The position numbers were made by a program, and so were the translations under genes. DNA of 64,000 bases from CAVVAL01 sp963740215. Lineage in GTDB: Bacteria; Actinomycetota; Actinomycetes; Mycobacteriales; Cryptosporangiaceae. The stretch lies in contig CAVUDJ010000019.1 in the NCBI GenBank assembly GCA_963740215.1, positions 1,054,001-1,118,000 of the forward strand, written 5' to 3'. Under the pieces are notes generated by a model, which saw only the letters and a list, made by a program, of their open reading frames with translations, was not told where the DNA came from and did no database searches. How positions within the stretch are numbered: position 1 is the first letter of the stretch; every line of letters begins with the position of its first letter. Positions 32,363 through 40,759 of this stretch are shown one piece after another.

Positions 32363-32781
32363 TGACTCAGCCCGGCAAGTCCTTCATCGACATCGAGGTC
32401 GTCATCGCGGACCGGGTCGCCGCCGCGGTCGCCGCCGACGCCGCGCTGCGGGTGCCCGGTGTACGGCGCCTGGAGGTCGGGGTCACCGGCCTGGTCACCC
32501 AACTAGGACGCGCCGCCGTCGACCGGATCGACGGCCCGACAGCGTCGGTGTGCGACGGCATCAGCGCCACCGTCACCGGACAGGCCGTCCGGATCACCGC
32601 CGATCTGGCCACCACCGGCGCACCGGCCACATCCGTCGCCCACGCCGTGCAGCACGCCATCGCCGCGCAGGTGCAGGCCGCCACCGGCCTCACCGTGACC
32701 GAGGTGGCGGTGACCGTCCTCGACATCGACCCCACCTCATGCGGAGGATGGGCCACCAGCGCACCCAGGGGCACCCCATGA
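32362..32781 (+). CDS. Asp23/Gls24 family protein 3
   Basis: 139 residues, intact. It has an Asp23 pattern: DIEVVIADRVAAAVAADAALRVPGV, a middle segment ISATVTGQAVRITADLATTG and QVQAATGLTVTEVAVTVLDID. ATG overlaps the previous stop (GTGATGA context), and the next ATG overlaps its stop, so it is part of the same mRNA as the sigma and ZAS-Asp23 genes. Confidence 0.85.
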   Translation: MTQPGKSFIDIEVVIADRVAAAVAADAALRVPGVRRLEVGVTGLVTQLGRAAVDRIDGPTASVCDGISATVTGQAVRITADLATTGAPATSVAHAVQHAIAAQVQAATGLTVTEVAVTVLDIDPTSCGGWATSAPRGTP

Positions 32782-33095
32782 CCCCCCCTGCCCGCGACCG
32801 GATGTTGCGCGAGGAACTCGCCGCCGTCATCGCCTCGGTGCCTGGAGTCCAGCTCGCGCCACCGGCGATCCGGATGCCGGCCGTCGCCGACCCCGCGCTC
32901 ACCGCCATCAGCATCGGCCGCGACACCATCGACATCCGGCTCACCGCCACCCGGCTGCCGATCACCACCGCCTTGAACACCCTCGCCGCGGCCCTGGAAA
33001 GCAGTTTCGCGGCCACCGGCCACCTCACCCGGCGAGCTGCGCCTCAACGTCGACGGCCTGTACCCGCAGACTCTGACAGCCGAAATATCGAATGA
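32778..33095 (+). CDS. Hypothetical protein, end of the Asp23 operon
   Basis: 105 residues as read. It starts MTPPARDRMLREELAAVIASVPGV and contains DPALTAISIGRDTIDIRLTAT. Near 33030 another frame reads GELRLNVDGLYPQTLTAEISNE, more protein-like than the basic tail in the current frame, so a shift is likely. No family recognised; the VPGVQL and strand pattern loosely resemble a degraded Asp23 domain. Confidence 0.5.
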   Translation: MTPPARDRMLREELAAVIASVPGVQLAPPAIRMPAVADPALTAISIGRDTIDIRLTATRLPITTALNTLAAALESSFAATGHLTRRAAPQRRRPVPADSDSRNIE

Positions 33096-33099
33096 ACCA

Positions 33100-33748
33100 A
33101 CGCTCGGTCGCTCCGCCCGAAGACGGTTCGGTCGCCACGTGGCGAACTGCGGCTCGTCAGCGAAGAGCTTCTCGCAGAGCCTACGCATTCGGCAGACCAC
33201 GACGTCTCCGCCTCCAGCGTGGAGCGGGCGCTGCGCCGCCGCGGCCTGCTCCAGCCGATCGACTACACCGGTGAACGTCGGGAACTCGCGAAGGCCCGCA
33301 AGGTCGCATTCGCCAGGAGCCGAGCCGACCGGATGAGGTGCGGCAGCTGGACTTCTCCGAGTACGAGACCAGGTCGGGCGGGATGTGGCGCCTGGCCGGT
33401 GTGACGGACTACTTCACCAAACTGGTCACCGAACAACGGCGCCGCATTGACAAAGGAAGGCCGCGTTCGCCCGCTTCATCACCTCCCGACCCGAGCTGCT
33501 CCACATCCGCACCTTGCGCCGCTCACCCGGCCAGAACGGCGTCCGGGAACGCGCCGTCGGCAGCTTGAAGTACGAGCACCTCTACCGGCACGAGATCGAC
33601 GATCTACCTGCCCTGGCCCGTGAGGCCGAGGCCTACCGGCAGCTCTTCAACCACATCCGTCCACACCAGACCCTCGGCGGACACCGCCCGATCGAGGTCT
33701 ACCGGGAACCGGCCCTGCACCCCCAACTTTCAAACCAAGATTCCTGAG
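33100..33748 (+). pseudogene. Decayed IS transposase (rve/IS3-type)
   Basis: Several frames together spell an integrase-core transposase: SSVERALRRRGLLQPIDYTGE, then QLDFSEYETRSGGMWRLAGVTDYFTKLV (first Asp), and later RSPGQNGVRERAVGSLKYEHLYRHEIDD (catalytic Glu) and YRQLFNHIRPHQTLGG. Frames switch and the part carrying the second Asp is missing (about 33430-33470), so it cannot be active even after frame repair. No clear terminal inverted repeats were found. It marks the right border of the Asp23 operon. Confidence 0.8.
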
Positions 33749-34341
33749 CCACCTTTTTGACGCGGGACAGGCGGGCTGGGTCAGCTACTCAAGCGTGGGG
33801 CCCGGTACTGCCATGTCGCCGACAGCCGCCGCCGGGACCCAGTGAGGTATGTCGGCCCGCGCAGAGAATCTAGGCTGACGGGCCAAGACATTGCTGCCAG
33901 CAGGGGCTACTGTTCCTGAAGTCGAAAACAGAGACATCGAAGACGCGAACGAACTGCCCGAAGGCGGGCGGGAACGGCAAGACCGCAAGACCGGTAAGCA
34001 CGGCAAGACCGCCGAGCGTGTATGGGGCCATGAAGTTGCGTGGGGCTCCGACAGCGGCGGACAGCACGACAGGAATAAGTGAAGCAGAGGAAAGGGAGGG
34101 CCGAACACCGTTGGATCGCCCGCCGCCGGCACGCAGTTCAGGCCTGGGGCGGACACCGCAGTTTCCATCGAACGAGAGGTGGTCTCCGGTCACGCTTATG
34201 CGATCCTCGCACCCCACGCCGCTCACGGCGGCGGGTGCGGACACGACAACCCGACGCAACTGCCGGTAGATGGTGTTTCTGACCCGTAACCCTGGGCCCC
34301 GGCGCTTACTAGCGCCGGGGCCCTCGACATGGAGGTGATGC
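33749..34341. other. Gene-free stretch between IS remnant and MerR gene
   Basis: Open frames here (for example 33870-34361 on the minus strand) have no motifs, lower GC-codon bias and lie outside any operon, so I do not call them. The only structure seen is the hairpin at 34294-34323. Base composition is less extreme than the neighbours, consistent with insertion or decay. Confidence 0.5.
34294..34323 (+). terminator. Perfect 13-bp hairpin just before the MerR gene
   Basis: GGGCCCCGGCGCT (34294-34306), loop TACT, exact complement 34311-34323. It ends 18 bp before the MerR ATG and immediately precedes GGAGGTGATGC with its ribosome-binding site (GGAGGTGATG). It may end an upstream transcript or regulate MerR as an attenuator. 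Confidence 0.6.
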
Positions 34342-34655
34342 ATGGCCCAACCCGACGACATGTTCGGCGACGAGGACTACCCCGCCTACACGATGGGCCG
34401 CGCCGCGGAGATCATCGGCGCCTCCCAGGACTTCCTGCGCCGCCTCGACGAGGCGAAACTGATCACCCGCACCGCTCGGCCGGCGGGCACCGCCGCTACT
34501 CCCGCTACCAGCTGCGCCTCGCCGCCCGGGCCCGCGAGATGGTCGACCAGGGCACCGCCCTGGAGGCCGCCTGCCGCATCATCATCCTCGAGGACCAGCT
34601 CGAGGAAGCCCTGCGGCACAACGAAAACACCAACAGGGCTGCGCCAGGGCAATAG
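34342..34655 (+). CDS. MerR-family transcriptional regulator (one frame break)
   Basis: Reconstructed ~104 residues. It starts MAQPDDMFGDEDYPAYTMGR with the MerR helix AAEIIGASQDFLRRLDEAKLI, breaks near 34490, then continues GGHRRYSRYQLRLAARAREMV and EAACRIIILEDQLEEAL. This short MerR type without effector domain is common in actinobacterial stress regions. GGAGGTGATGC gives a good ribosome-binding site. Confidence 0.8.
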
Positions 34656-34682
34656 GCCGGCAACGGGGTAAAGAACCAGCCC

Positions 34683-34877
34683 ATGGACGAGATCCGGGTT
34701 CCGATTACGCGGGCCACGCCGGCTCGCGTCGTCCGCGCCGCCGCCGCCGCGCTGCATGCCTGGCACCTGTGCGACCGAATCGAGCGAGACCGCGCGTACC
34801 CTGACCCACCCGGCCGAGGGCCTACCCACGTTCTTCGGGGATCGCCCGCAACCAGTGGCGGGTCGAGCCATCGATGA
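34683..34877 (+). CDS. Doubtful small open frame
   Basis: 64 codons from ATG 34683 (VPITRATPARVVRAAAAALHAW) after the MerR gene. The first half is protein-like, the second half is not, and a frame shift is possible. No family is recognised. Confidence 0.2.
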   Translation: MDEIRVPITRATPARVVRAAAAALHAWHLCDRIERDRAYPDPPGRGPTHVLRGSPATSGGSSHR

Positions 34878-35032
34878 CCACCACACCCAGGGTCCGCCTC
34901 GAAGCCACCATCCAGATCCGGTGCATCCTCGGATGGCTCGCCTACCTCGCGCTCCGGCTCCAGCTCACCCGCACCGCCCCGCGATTCCTGCATGACCTCA
35001 AGCACCACGTCGAGCACCGCGAGACGGAGTAG
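34874..35032 (+). CDS. Small basic protein with one hydrophobic helix
   Basis: 52 residues from ATG 34874 to TAG 35030-35032. It reads MTTTPRVRLEATIQIRC, then a hydrophobic helix ILGWLAYLALRLQLT and a histidine-rich tail DLKHHVEHRETE. The third-position GC bias fits a real gene. No family known. Confidence 0.4.
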   Translation: MTTTPRVRLEATIQIRCILGWLAYLALRLQLTRTAPRFLHDLKHHVEHRETE

Positions 35033-35120
35033 TTCACGCGGCGCTACTTCACCCCTGGTGACCCGCTCCCTAACGGCACGGATCCTCCGCGTTGTTTTTG
35101 GGCTGGAAATACGGGTGGGC

Positions 35121-35889
35121 CTACTGCGCGGTGTACCCGCCGTCCACGGGGAGGGCGACGCCGACGACGAAGCTGGCGCCGGGGCTACACAGCCAGAGCA
35201 CGGTGGAGGCGATTTCGTCGGCTCGGCCGAACCGGCCGATGGGTTGGTTGGCCAGCGCTTCGGCGGTGTCGAGCTCGCCGCTGGCGATCATGGCCGCGAC
35301 CATGGGGGTCTCGAACGTGCCGGGACAGATGGCGTTGATTCGGATCCCTCGCGGCGCGTATTCCAGGGCTGCGCTGCTGGTGAGCCCGAGCACCCCGTGC
35401 TTGGACGCGTGGTAGGCGGCGCGTCCGGGCAGGCCGACGAGCCCGCCGAGTGAGGAGCAGTTGACAATGGCGCCGCTGCCTTGCTGGCGCATCTGTCCCA
35501 GTTCATGCTTCATGCAGGCCCAGACTCCGCGCAGGTTGACAGCGTTGACGCGGTCGAAGGTCTCGGCGGGCTCGTCGGCGGCGTCGGATGGCGAGGCCTG
35601 GATGCCGGCGTTATTGAAGGCCATGTCGAGTCGGCCGTAGGACGCGACGGTCTGCTCGACCAGGGCGGCGACCTGCTGCTCGTCGGACACGTCGCATCGG
35701 ATGCCGAGAACTTGATGCCCGTGCGCCCGCAGCCCTGCGGTGGCGGCCTGCAGGGACTCGTCGTTGATGTCGGCCAGGACGACCGCGGCTGCCGGACTCG
35801 GCGAACGCCTGCGCGGTGGCCAGTCCCATGCCTGAGCTGGCGCCGGTGACAAGGGCGACCTGACCGGTGAAGTCGTAGGTGGGGTTCAT
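35121..35889 (-). CDS. SDR family oxidoreductase (one frame break)
   Basis: Reconstructed ~255 residues from ATG 35889 (CAGGAG 6 bp upstream). The NAD(P) motif VTGASSGMGLATAQAF is in the first frame; near 35792 the frame shifts to VVLADINDES. The NNAG motif is in MAFNNAGIQA, the catalytic Ser in IVNCSSLGG and Tyr/Lys in YHASKHG, and the C-terminus is VGVALPVDGGYTAQ. Catalytic residues are intact. It belongs to the redox set facing the MmyB-type regulator at 37.7 kb. Confidence 0.85.
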
Positions 35890-35921
35890 CGTGTCTCCTG
35901 GTGAGGCGGCGCAGGGTGGGC

Positions 35922-36441
35922 TCAGCCGGCGCGGGCTTCGACGGTCGCGGCGATGGCGCCGTCCATGTCGGCGATGCGGCTGGCGGCATCGCCGTCCAGG
36001 CGACCGATGATCACGATGCCGGGGTAGTACGACTGGTCGCCGTAGTAGAGGACGAGGTCGTGCCGGGTGCGAAGTACCCGACATCTCCGACGTCGGGGTC
36101 CGCACCGTCTGGTTGGCCGTCCAGTGACAGCGGTGAGGGCAGCGGGCCGGTCTTCTCCACCGAGCCGTGATCGACCATGTCGATCGTCAGGGGCAGCTGG
36201 GCGATGAGGTCACGGCCGGCGGCGCTGTCGAAGATCGTGGCCTGAAGCGCTGGTTGCCGATGGTGATCTGGATCTTCATCTGCTCTTCCTGGTGGGGCGA
36301 GGAGTCGGTGCGGCTGGGCGAAGGTGATGTGGATGGTCCACCGCGGGTGTCGCCGGACTGACCGTTGTCACCGCAGCCGGCAACGGTCAGGCCGACGACC
36401 GTCAACAGCGCTGCGCAGACGGCCGCGCGTGAGGCTGGCAT
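35922..36441 (-). CDS. Cyclophilin-like lipoprotein (COG2164 type; two frame breaks)
   Basis: Reconstructed ~172 residues from ATG 36441 (GGAGACGCC upstream). A lipoprotein signal ends in the lipobox LTVAGC; a Ser/Thr/Pro linker follows. The domain begins KIQITIGNQRF, then after a break near 36247 reads ATIFDSAAGRDLIAQLPLTI, LPSPLSLDGQ and VGYFAPG, and after a second near 36065 YYGDQSYYPGIVIIGRLDGDA. This is the cyclophilin-like fold of TM1367-type proteins. It is lipid-anchored outside the membrane; role unknown. Confidence 0.75.
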
Positions 36442-36540
36442 GGCGTCTCCATGTGTCGGTGAGGCCGTCCGGGACGGCGCTCGGAAGGGCTGTCGTTGCG
36501 ACAAGACCCGGTGTCTAGACGGCCTCAGCGCCTGACGGCT

Positions 36541-37562
36541 TCAGACCGTGAGCAGGACCTTGGTGGCGGTGCGCTGGTCCATGGCCTGGTAGCCCTCTGC
36601 GGCCCGGTCGAGCGGCAGGGTGAGGTCGAAGACCTTGCCGGGGTCGATCTTGCGGTCCCAGATCAGCTGGATCAGCTCGGGCAGGAACCGCCGGACCGGG
36701 GCGGGGCCGCCGTGGATGTGAACGCCCGGCCATGAACAGCTCGTCGCCGGGGATGGCGACGTCGTGGGACACCCCCACGAAGCCGACGTGGCCACCGGGA
36801 CGGGTCGAGTGGATGGCCTGCATCATGGCTTCCTGGGTGCCGACGGCCTCGATCACGCTGTGCGCGCCCAGGCCGCCGGTCAGCTCCTTGACCTTCTCGA
36901 CGCCGGCGTCGCCGCGTTCGGTGACGATGTCGGTGGCGCCGAACTCCCGCGCGAGAGCCTGCCGGTCGGCGTGGCGGCTGAACGCGATGATGCGCTCGGC
37001 GCCGAGCTGCCGGGCGGCCAGGATCCCGAGCAGGCCGACCGCGCCGTCACCGACGACCGCAACGGTCTTGCCGGGCCCGGCCTCGGCCGCGACGGCCGCG
37101 AACCAGCCGGTGCCGAGCACGTCGGAGGCCGCCATCAGCGACGGGATGAGATCGGGGTCGGGCTGACCGGGGGTCGCGACGAGGGTCCCGTCGGCGAGCG
37201 GGATGCGGGCCAGCTCGGACTGGGTGCCGATGGTGCCCATCAGGACGCGGTGCACGCAGTACGCCTGGTAGCCGGCCGTGCAGATCTCGCAGGTGTTGTC
37301 GGACGCCCAGAAGGAGCCGACGACGAAGTCGCCGACCTTGATGGTGCGGACCTCGGACCCGATCTCCTGGACGACGCCGACGTACTCGTGGCCCATCACC
37401 TGGTGGTCGACCGGCTCGGCGCCGCGGTACGGCCACAGGTCGCTGCCGCAGATGCAGGTCGCGGTCAGGCGGATGATCGCGTCGGTCGGCTCGACGATCG
37501 TCGGGTCCTCGCGCTCCTCGACCCGCACGTCCCCGGGCCCGTACATGACAACTCCGACGCAT
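36541..37562 (-). CDS. Zinc-dependent alcohol dehydrogenase (frame breaks at both ends)
   Basis: Reconstructed ~340 residues. The catalytic zinc site is in CICGSDLWPY and GHEYVGVVQEIG; the NAD motif is VAVVGDGAVGLLG. Near 36727 the frame shifts to VHIHGGPAPVRRFLPELIQLI and ends at AEGYQAMDQRTATKVLLTV. The start is uncertain: VVMYGPGDVRVEER is conserved and the ATG at 37562 with GGAG 9 bp upstream is best, but it needs a shift within the first 5 codons. It is divergent from the MmyB-type regulator, as is common for such regulators. Confidence 0.85.
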
Positions 37563-37740
37563 CGTGGCGTGCTCCGTTCACCGCTTCGATCAGGCGGCAT
37601 GTCACCAGCACGGGCCCCGGCGCCACAGCATCCAGTGAACTCGCTGCTCAGACGGGCTAGAAGTCCCTGTCGATGGGTGTACTGACAGGGCACCCCTGAT
37701 CGACGCCGCGCTGCGCTCGGCGCGGCTTACGCTCGAGCAG

Positions 37741-38679
37741 GTGGACAACCGTTCCGAGGTGCGCGAGTTCCTGACCACACGTCGCGCCCGGCTGACCCCG
37801 AGCAGGTCGGCCTGCCGGCGACGCGGCAGCCGCCGGGTCCCGGGCTGCGGCGCAGCGAGGTCGCCGCCATCGCCGGACTGAGCGTCGAGTACTACGCCCG
37901 GCTCGAACGCGGCCAGATCGCCGGCGCGTCCTCCGGCGTCCTGGAGGCCCTGGCCCGCGCGCTGCAGCTCGACGAGACCGAACGCGCCCACCTGTTCGAC
38001 CTCGCCCGCGCCGCAGACGGCATCCCGACCTCGGGCCGGCCCCGCGCCGCACCGCCCACCAAGGCCGCCTCCCGGCTCGAGTCTGCGGTGGGCGCTGGAG
38101 GCGATCACCGACGGAGTCGCGTTCGTCCGCGACCCACACCAGAACCTGCTCGCCACCAACGCGCTCGGCCGCGCGTTCTACTCACCGGTGATCGGCGACG
38201 GTGGACGCCTGCCGAACCTGGCCAGGTTCCAGTTCCTCGACCCGGCCTCTCGCGACTTCTACCCCGACTGGGACCGGTTCGCCGAGATGTGCGTCGGCGT
38301 CATGCGCACCGAGGCCGGCCGCGACCCGCACGACCGCGGGCTGCAGGACCTCGTCGGAGAGCTTTCCACCCAGAGCGAAGTCTTCCGCCGGCTCTGGGCC
38401 GACCACAACGTCCGAACCCACGGCGCCGGCACCAAGCGGTTCAACCACCCCGTCGTCGGTGAGCTCACCCTCGCCTACGAGGAGCTCGCGATCACCGCCG
38501 AACCGGGCCTCGTGCTCCTTGTGTACACCGCCGAACCCGGCTCGCCGTCCGCCGAACGCCTCCGCCTGCTCGCCTCCTGGGCAGCGACCACCGATGCTGC
38601 CCAATCCCCGGACGAGACATCGGCCGGGCCGCCCCGGGGCAGCACCCGAAGCGCAGTCCACGACACCGAAGGAACCTGA
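37741..38679 (+). CDS. Helix-turn-helix regulator with MmyB-like ligand-binding domain (two frame breaks)
   Basis: Reconstructed ~312 residues. N-terminal XRE-type HTH: GLRRSEVAAIAGLSVEYYARL, with EALARALQLDETERAHLFDL. The MmyB-like PAS-type domain contains LEAITDGVAFVRDPHQNLLATN, FLDPASRDFYPDWD and YEELAITAEPGLVLLVYTAEPG. Frame breaks lie near 37798 and 38080. The stop overlaps the next start (TGATG). MmyB regulators usually sit divergent to SDR or zinc-dehydrogenase genes, which is the arrangement here. Confidence 0.85.
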
Positions 38680-39623
38680 TGCAGATCACCCGCAGCTCCG
38701 TCGACCGTCTGCGACTGATCTTCCTGTGCTGCCATCCCGCACTGGCCGCCGAGGCACAGGTGGCGCTCACGCTGCGGCTGGTGTGCGGGGTGAACACACC
38801 GGACGTGGCGCAGGCGTTCCTGGTGTCCGAGTCGACGATGGCCGCGCGGATCACGCGAGCCAAGAAGAAGATCGTCGCGGCGCGGATCCCGTTCCGGATG
38901 CCCGACATCGCCGAGTTGCCCGACCGGCTGGACTCGGCGCTGACGGTGATCCACCTTCTGTTCACGACTGGCCACACGGCACCGTCGGGTAAGGCGCTGA
39001 CCAGGACCGATCTCTCCGAGCGCGCGCTGGACCTGGCCCGCCTTCTGCACTCCCTGATGCCCGACGAGCGTGAGGTGCGTGGCCTGCTCGCGTTGCTGCT
39101 GGTCAACCACGCGCGGCGAGCTACGCGTACCGCGCCGGACGGCCGGCTGCTGTTGCTCGAGGAGCAGGACCGGTCGCAGTGGGACCGCGCGGCGATCGCC
39201 GAGGGCCACAGGCTGGTCGTCGCGGCGTTACGCGGCGGGAACGCCGGTCGGTTCGCGCTGCAGGCGGCCATCGCCTCGCTGCACGCAACTGCGCCGACCT
39301 ACGACGGCACCGACTGGGAGCAGGTACTCGTGCTGTACGACGAGCTGCTGAAGGTGTGGCCCTCCCCCGTGGTCGCGCTCAACCGCGCGGTGGCCGTGGC
39401 GATGGTGAGCGGGCCGGCGGCGGCGCTGCGCGACGTCGAGGAGCTGGAGGGCGACGACCGGCTCTCCCGCTACCGCTACCTCCCCGCGATCAAGGCCGAC
39501 CTGCTGCGGCGCCTCGATCGGCGTCCCGAGGCGGTGGCGGCGTACAGGCAGGCACTGGCCCTCGCCGAGAACGAGGCCGAGCGCGCGTTCCTCATCCGCC
39601 GGATTTCGGCGTGCGGTGAGTGA
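38679..39623 (+). CDS. ECF42-type sigma factor lacking region 2 (truncated)
   Basis: 314 residues, one frame. It begins in the linker before region 4: DRLRLIFLCCHPALAAEAQVALTLRLVCG, then VAQAFLVSESTMAARITRAKKK (region 4 helix), and DUF6596 with IHLLFTTGHTAPSG, LALLLVNHARRATR, LVLYDELLKVWPSPVVALNRAVAVAM and a TPR-like end. ECF42 proteins have about 400 residues with a preceding region 2, absent here. The gene begins by overlapping the MmyB-gene stop. It is probably a deletion product; without region 2 it could not bind the -10 element. Confidence 0.8.
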   Translation: MQITRSSVDRLRLIFLCCHPALAAEAQVALTLRLVCGVNTPDVAQAFLVSESTMAARITRAKKKIVAARIPFRMPDIAELPDRLDSALTVIHLLFTTGHTAPSGKALTRTDLSERALDLARLLHSLMPDEREVRGLLALLLVNHARRATRTAPDGRLLLLEEQDRSQWDRAAIAEGHRLVVAALRGGNAGRFALQAAIASLHATAPTYDGTDWEQVLVLYDELLKVWPSPVVALNRAVAVAMVSGPAAALRDVEELEGDDRLSRYRYLPAIKADLLRRLDRRPEAVAAYRQALALAENEAERAFLIRRISACGE

Positions 39624-39636
39624 GGCGTTCGAGATA

Positions 39637-39650
39637 CTTGAGTGGTCAAG
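39637..39650 (+). promoter_or_regulatory. Second copy of the MarR-type palindrome
   Basis: CTTGAGTGGTCAAG, identical to the site before marR at 27224-27237, with similar flanks (GGA-CGCACA on the right). It lies between the stops of convergent genes, so it is not an obvious promoter. Confidence 0.5.
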
Positions 39651-39687
39651 GAGCGCACATGTTAAGGCCCTAACTATAGCCAGGGCA

Positions 39688-40293
39688 TCAGAAGTCGACC
39701 CGCATCACGACACGGCGCAGTGTCGGGCGGCTGACCTCGGTGAAACCGGCGTCGGCGAACACGCCCCGGGTGCCGACGTGGAGCTCCTCCAGGATCACGT
39801 TCTTGGTGGTCATGGGGTAGCCCTCGATCGCGCGGGCGCCGCGTTCGCGGGCGAAGTCCACCGCGGCGCGGGCGAGTGCCCGGCTGACGCCGCGCTTCCG
39901 GAAGCCGGCGCGGGTGAAGAAGCAGGTCACGGCCCAGACGCTGTCGTCGGTCTTGTCCTCCGCGCGCCCCACCCAGGGGACGCGGTTGTTGCGCAGCAGG
40001 CTCGGGTAGGCGGTGCGCGGCTCGACCGCGCACCAGCCGACGGGCTCGCTGTCGAGGTACGCGACGAGGCCGCTGGTCGCGCCCGACTCCCGATAGCCGC
40101 AGTCGGTCTGCTGGCGCAGCCGATGGGCGCGTTCTTCGGCGGGAAACGAGGCGAAGGACTCCCGCGGCCGCAGCTTGTACCGCTGGCACTGGCACCTGGA
40201 CGCCTGGCCGCGCGTGCCGAAGACCGTCTGCAGGTCGTCCCAGCTCGCCTCGTTGGCGGGCACGACGGAGATCGCAGGTTCCGTTGCCGTCAT
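39688..40293 (-). CDS. GNAT family N-acetyltransferase
   Basis: 201 residues from ATG 40293 (an ATG two codons earlier is equally possible). GNAT features are CQRYKLRPRESFASFP, the acetyl-CoA binding turn VTCFFTRAGFRKRGVSRALARAAVDFARERGA and FADAGFTEVSRPTLRRV at the C-terminus. The substrate is unknown. It is divergent from the DGPF gene. Confidence 0.85.
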   Translation of the reverse strand: MTATEPAISVVPANEASWDDLQTVFGTRGQASRCQCQRYKLRPRESFASFPAEERAHRLRQQTDCGYRESGATSGLVAYLDSEPVGWCAVEPRTAYPSLLRNNRVPWVGRAEDKTDDSVWAVTCFFTRAGFRKRGVSRALARAAVDFARERGARAIEGYPMTTKNVILEELHVGTRGVFADAGFTEVSRPTLRRVVMRVDF

Positions 40294-40407
40294 GCGCATG
40301 ATTCTGCAGGTCGAGGGAGAATGTGCGGCTGAGGTCCTGCTCCGCTGGTCCCGTTCGATTACAGGTGAACGCCGGCGGCCGTCGCCGGTGGAAGTTGGAT
40401 GGTGCCG

Positions 40408-40759
40408 ATGAAGTACCTGTACCTGCTGCACTCCAACGGCCTCACCGACCGGGCAGCGCCGAGTTTGCCGAGAACGTGGCCGCATACGGCGCGATGCAGA
40501 GGGCGATGATCGAGGCGGGCGTCCTTGTCGACTGCCAGCCGCTGTACCGGCATGTCCCGACCACTGTGCGGGTCCGTGACGGCGAGACCATGCTCACGGA
40601 CGGACCTGCGGCGGAGATCAAGGAACAGGTCGGCGGTTACATGGTCGTCGAGTGTGCTGACCTGGACGAGGCGGTGAAATGGGCGTCGACGGTTCCCGCA
40701 GCGCAGGACGGCTGGGTCGAGGTGCGTCCGGTGATCCCGGTCCGGCGGTCACGCTCTGA
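40408..40759 (+). CDS. DGPF (YCII-family) protein (frame breaks)
   Basis: Reconstructed ~116 residues. It starts MKYLYLLHSNGLTDRA, breaks near 40460 to EFAENVAAYGAMQRAMIEAG, and has the tell-tale DGPAAEIKEQVGGYMVVECAD (DGPF family signature) and VKWASTVPAAQDGWVEVRPV. DGPF proteins accompany ECF42 sigma factors and may modulate them. It is directly upstream of the second ECF42 gene. The stop near 40757 needs another shift. Confidence 0.8.
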
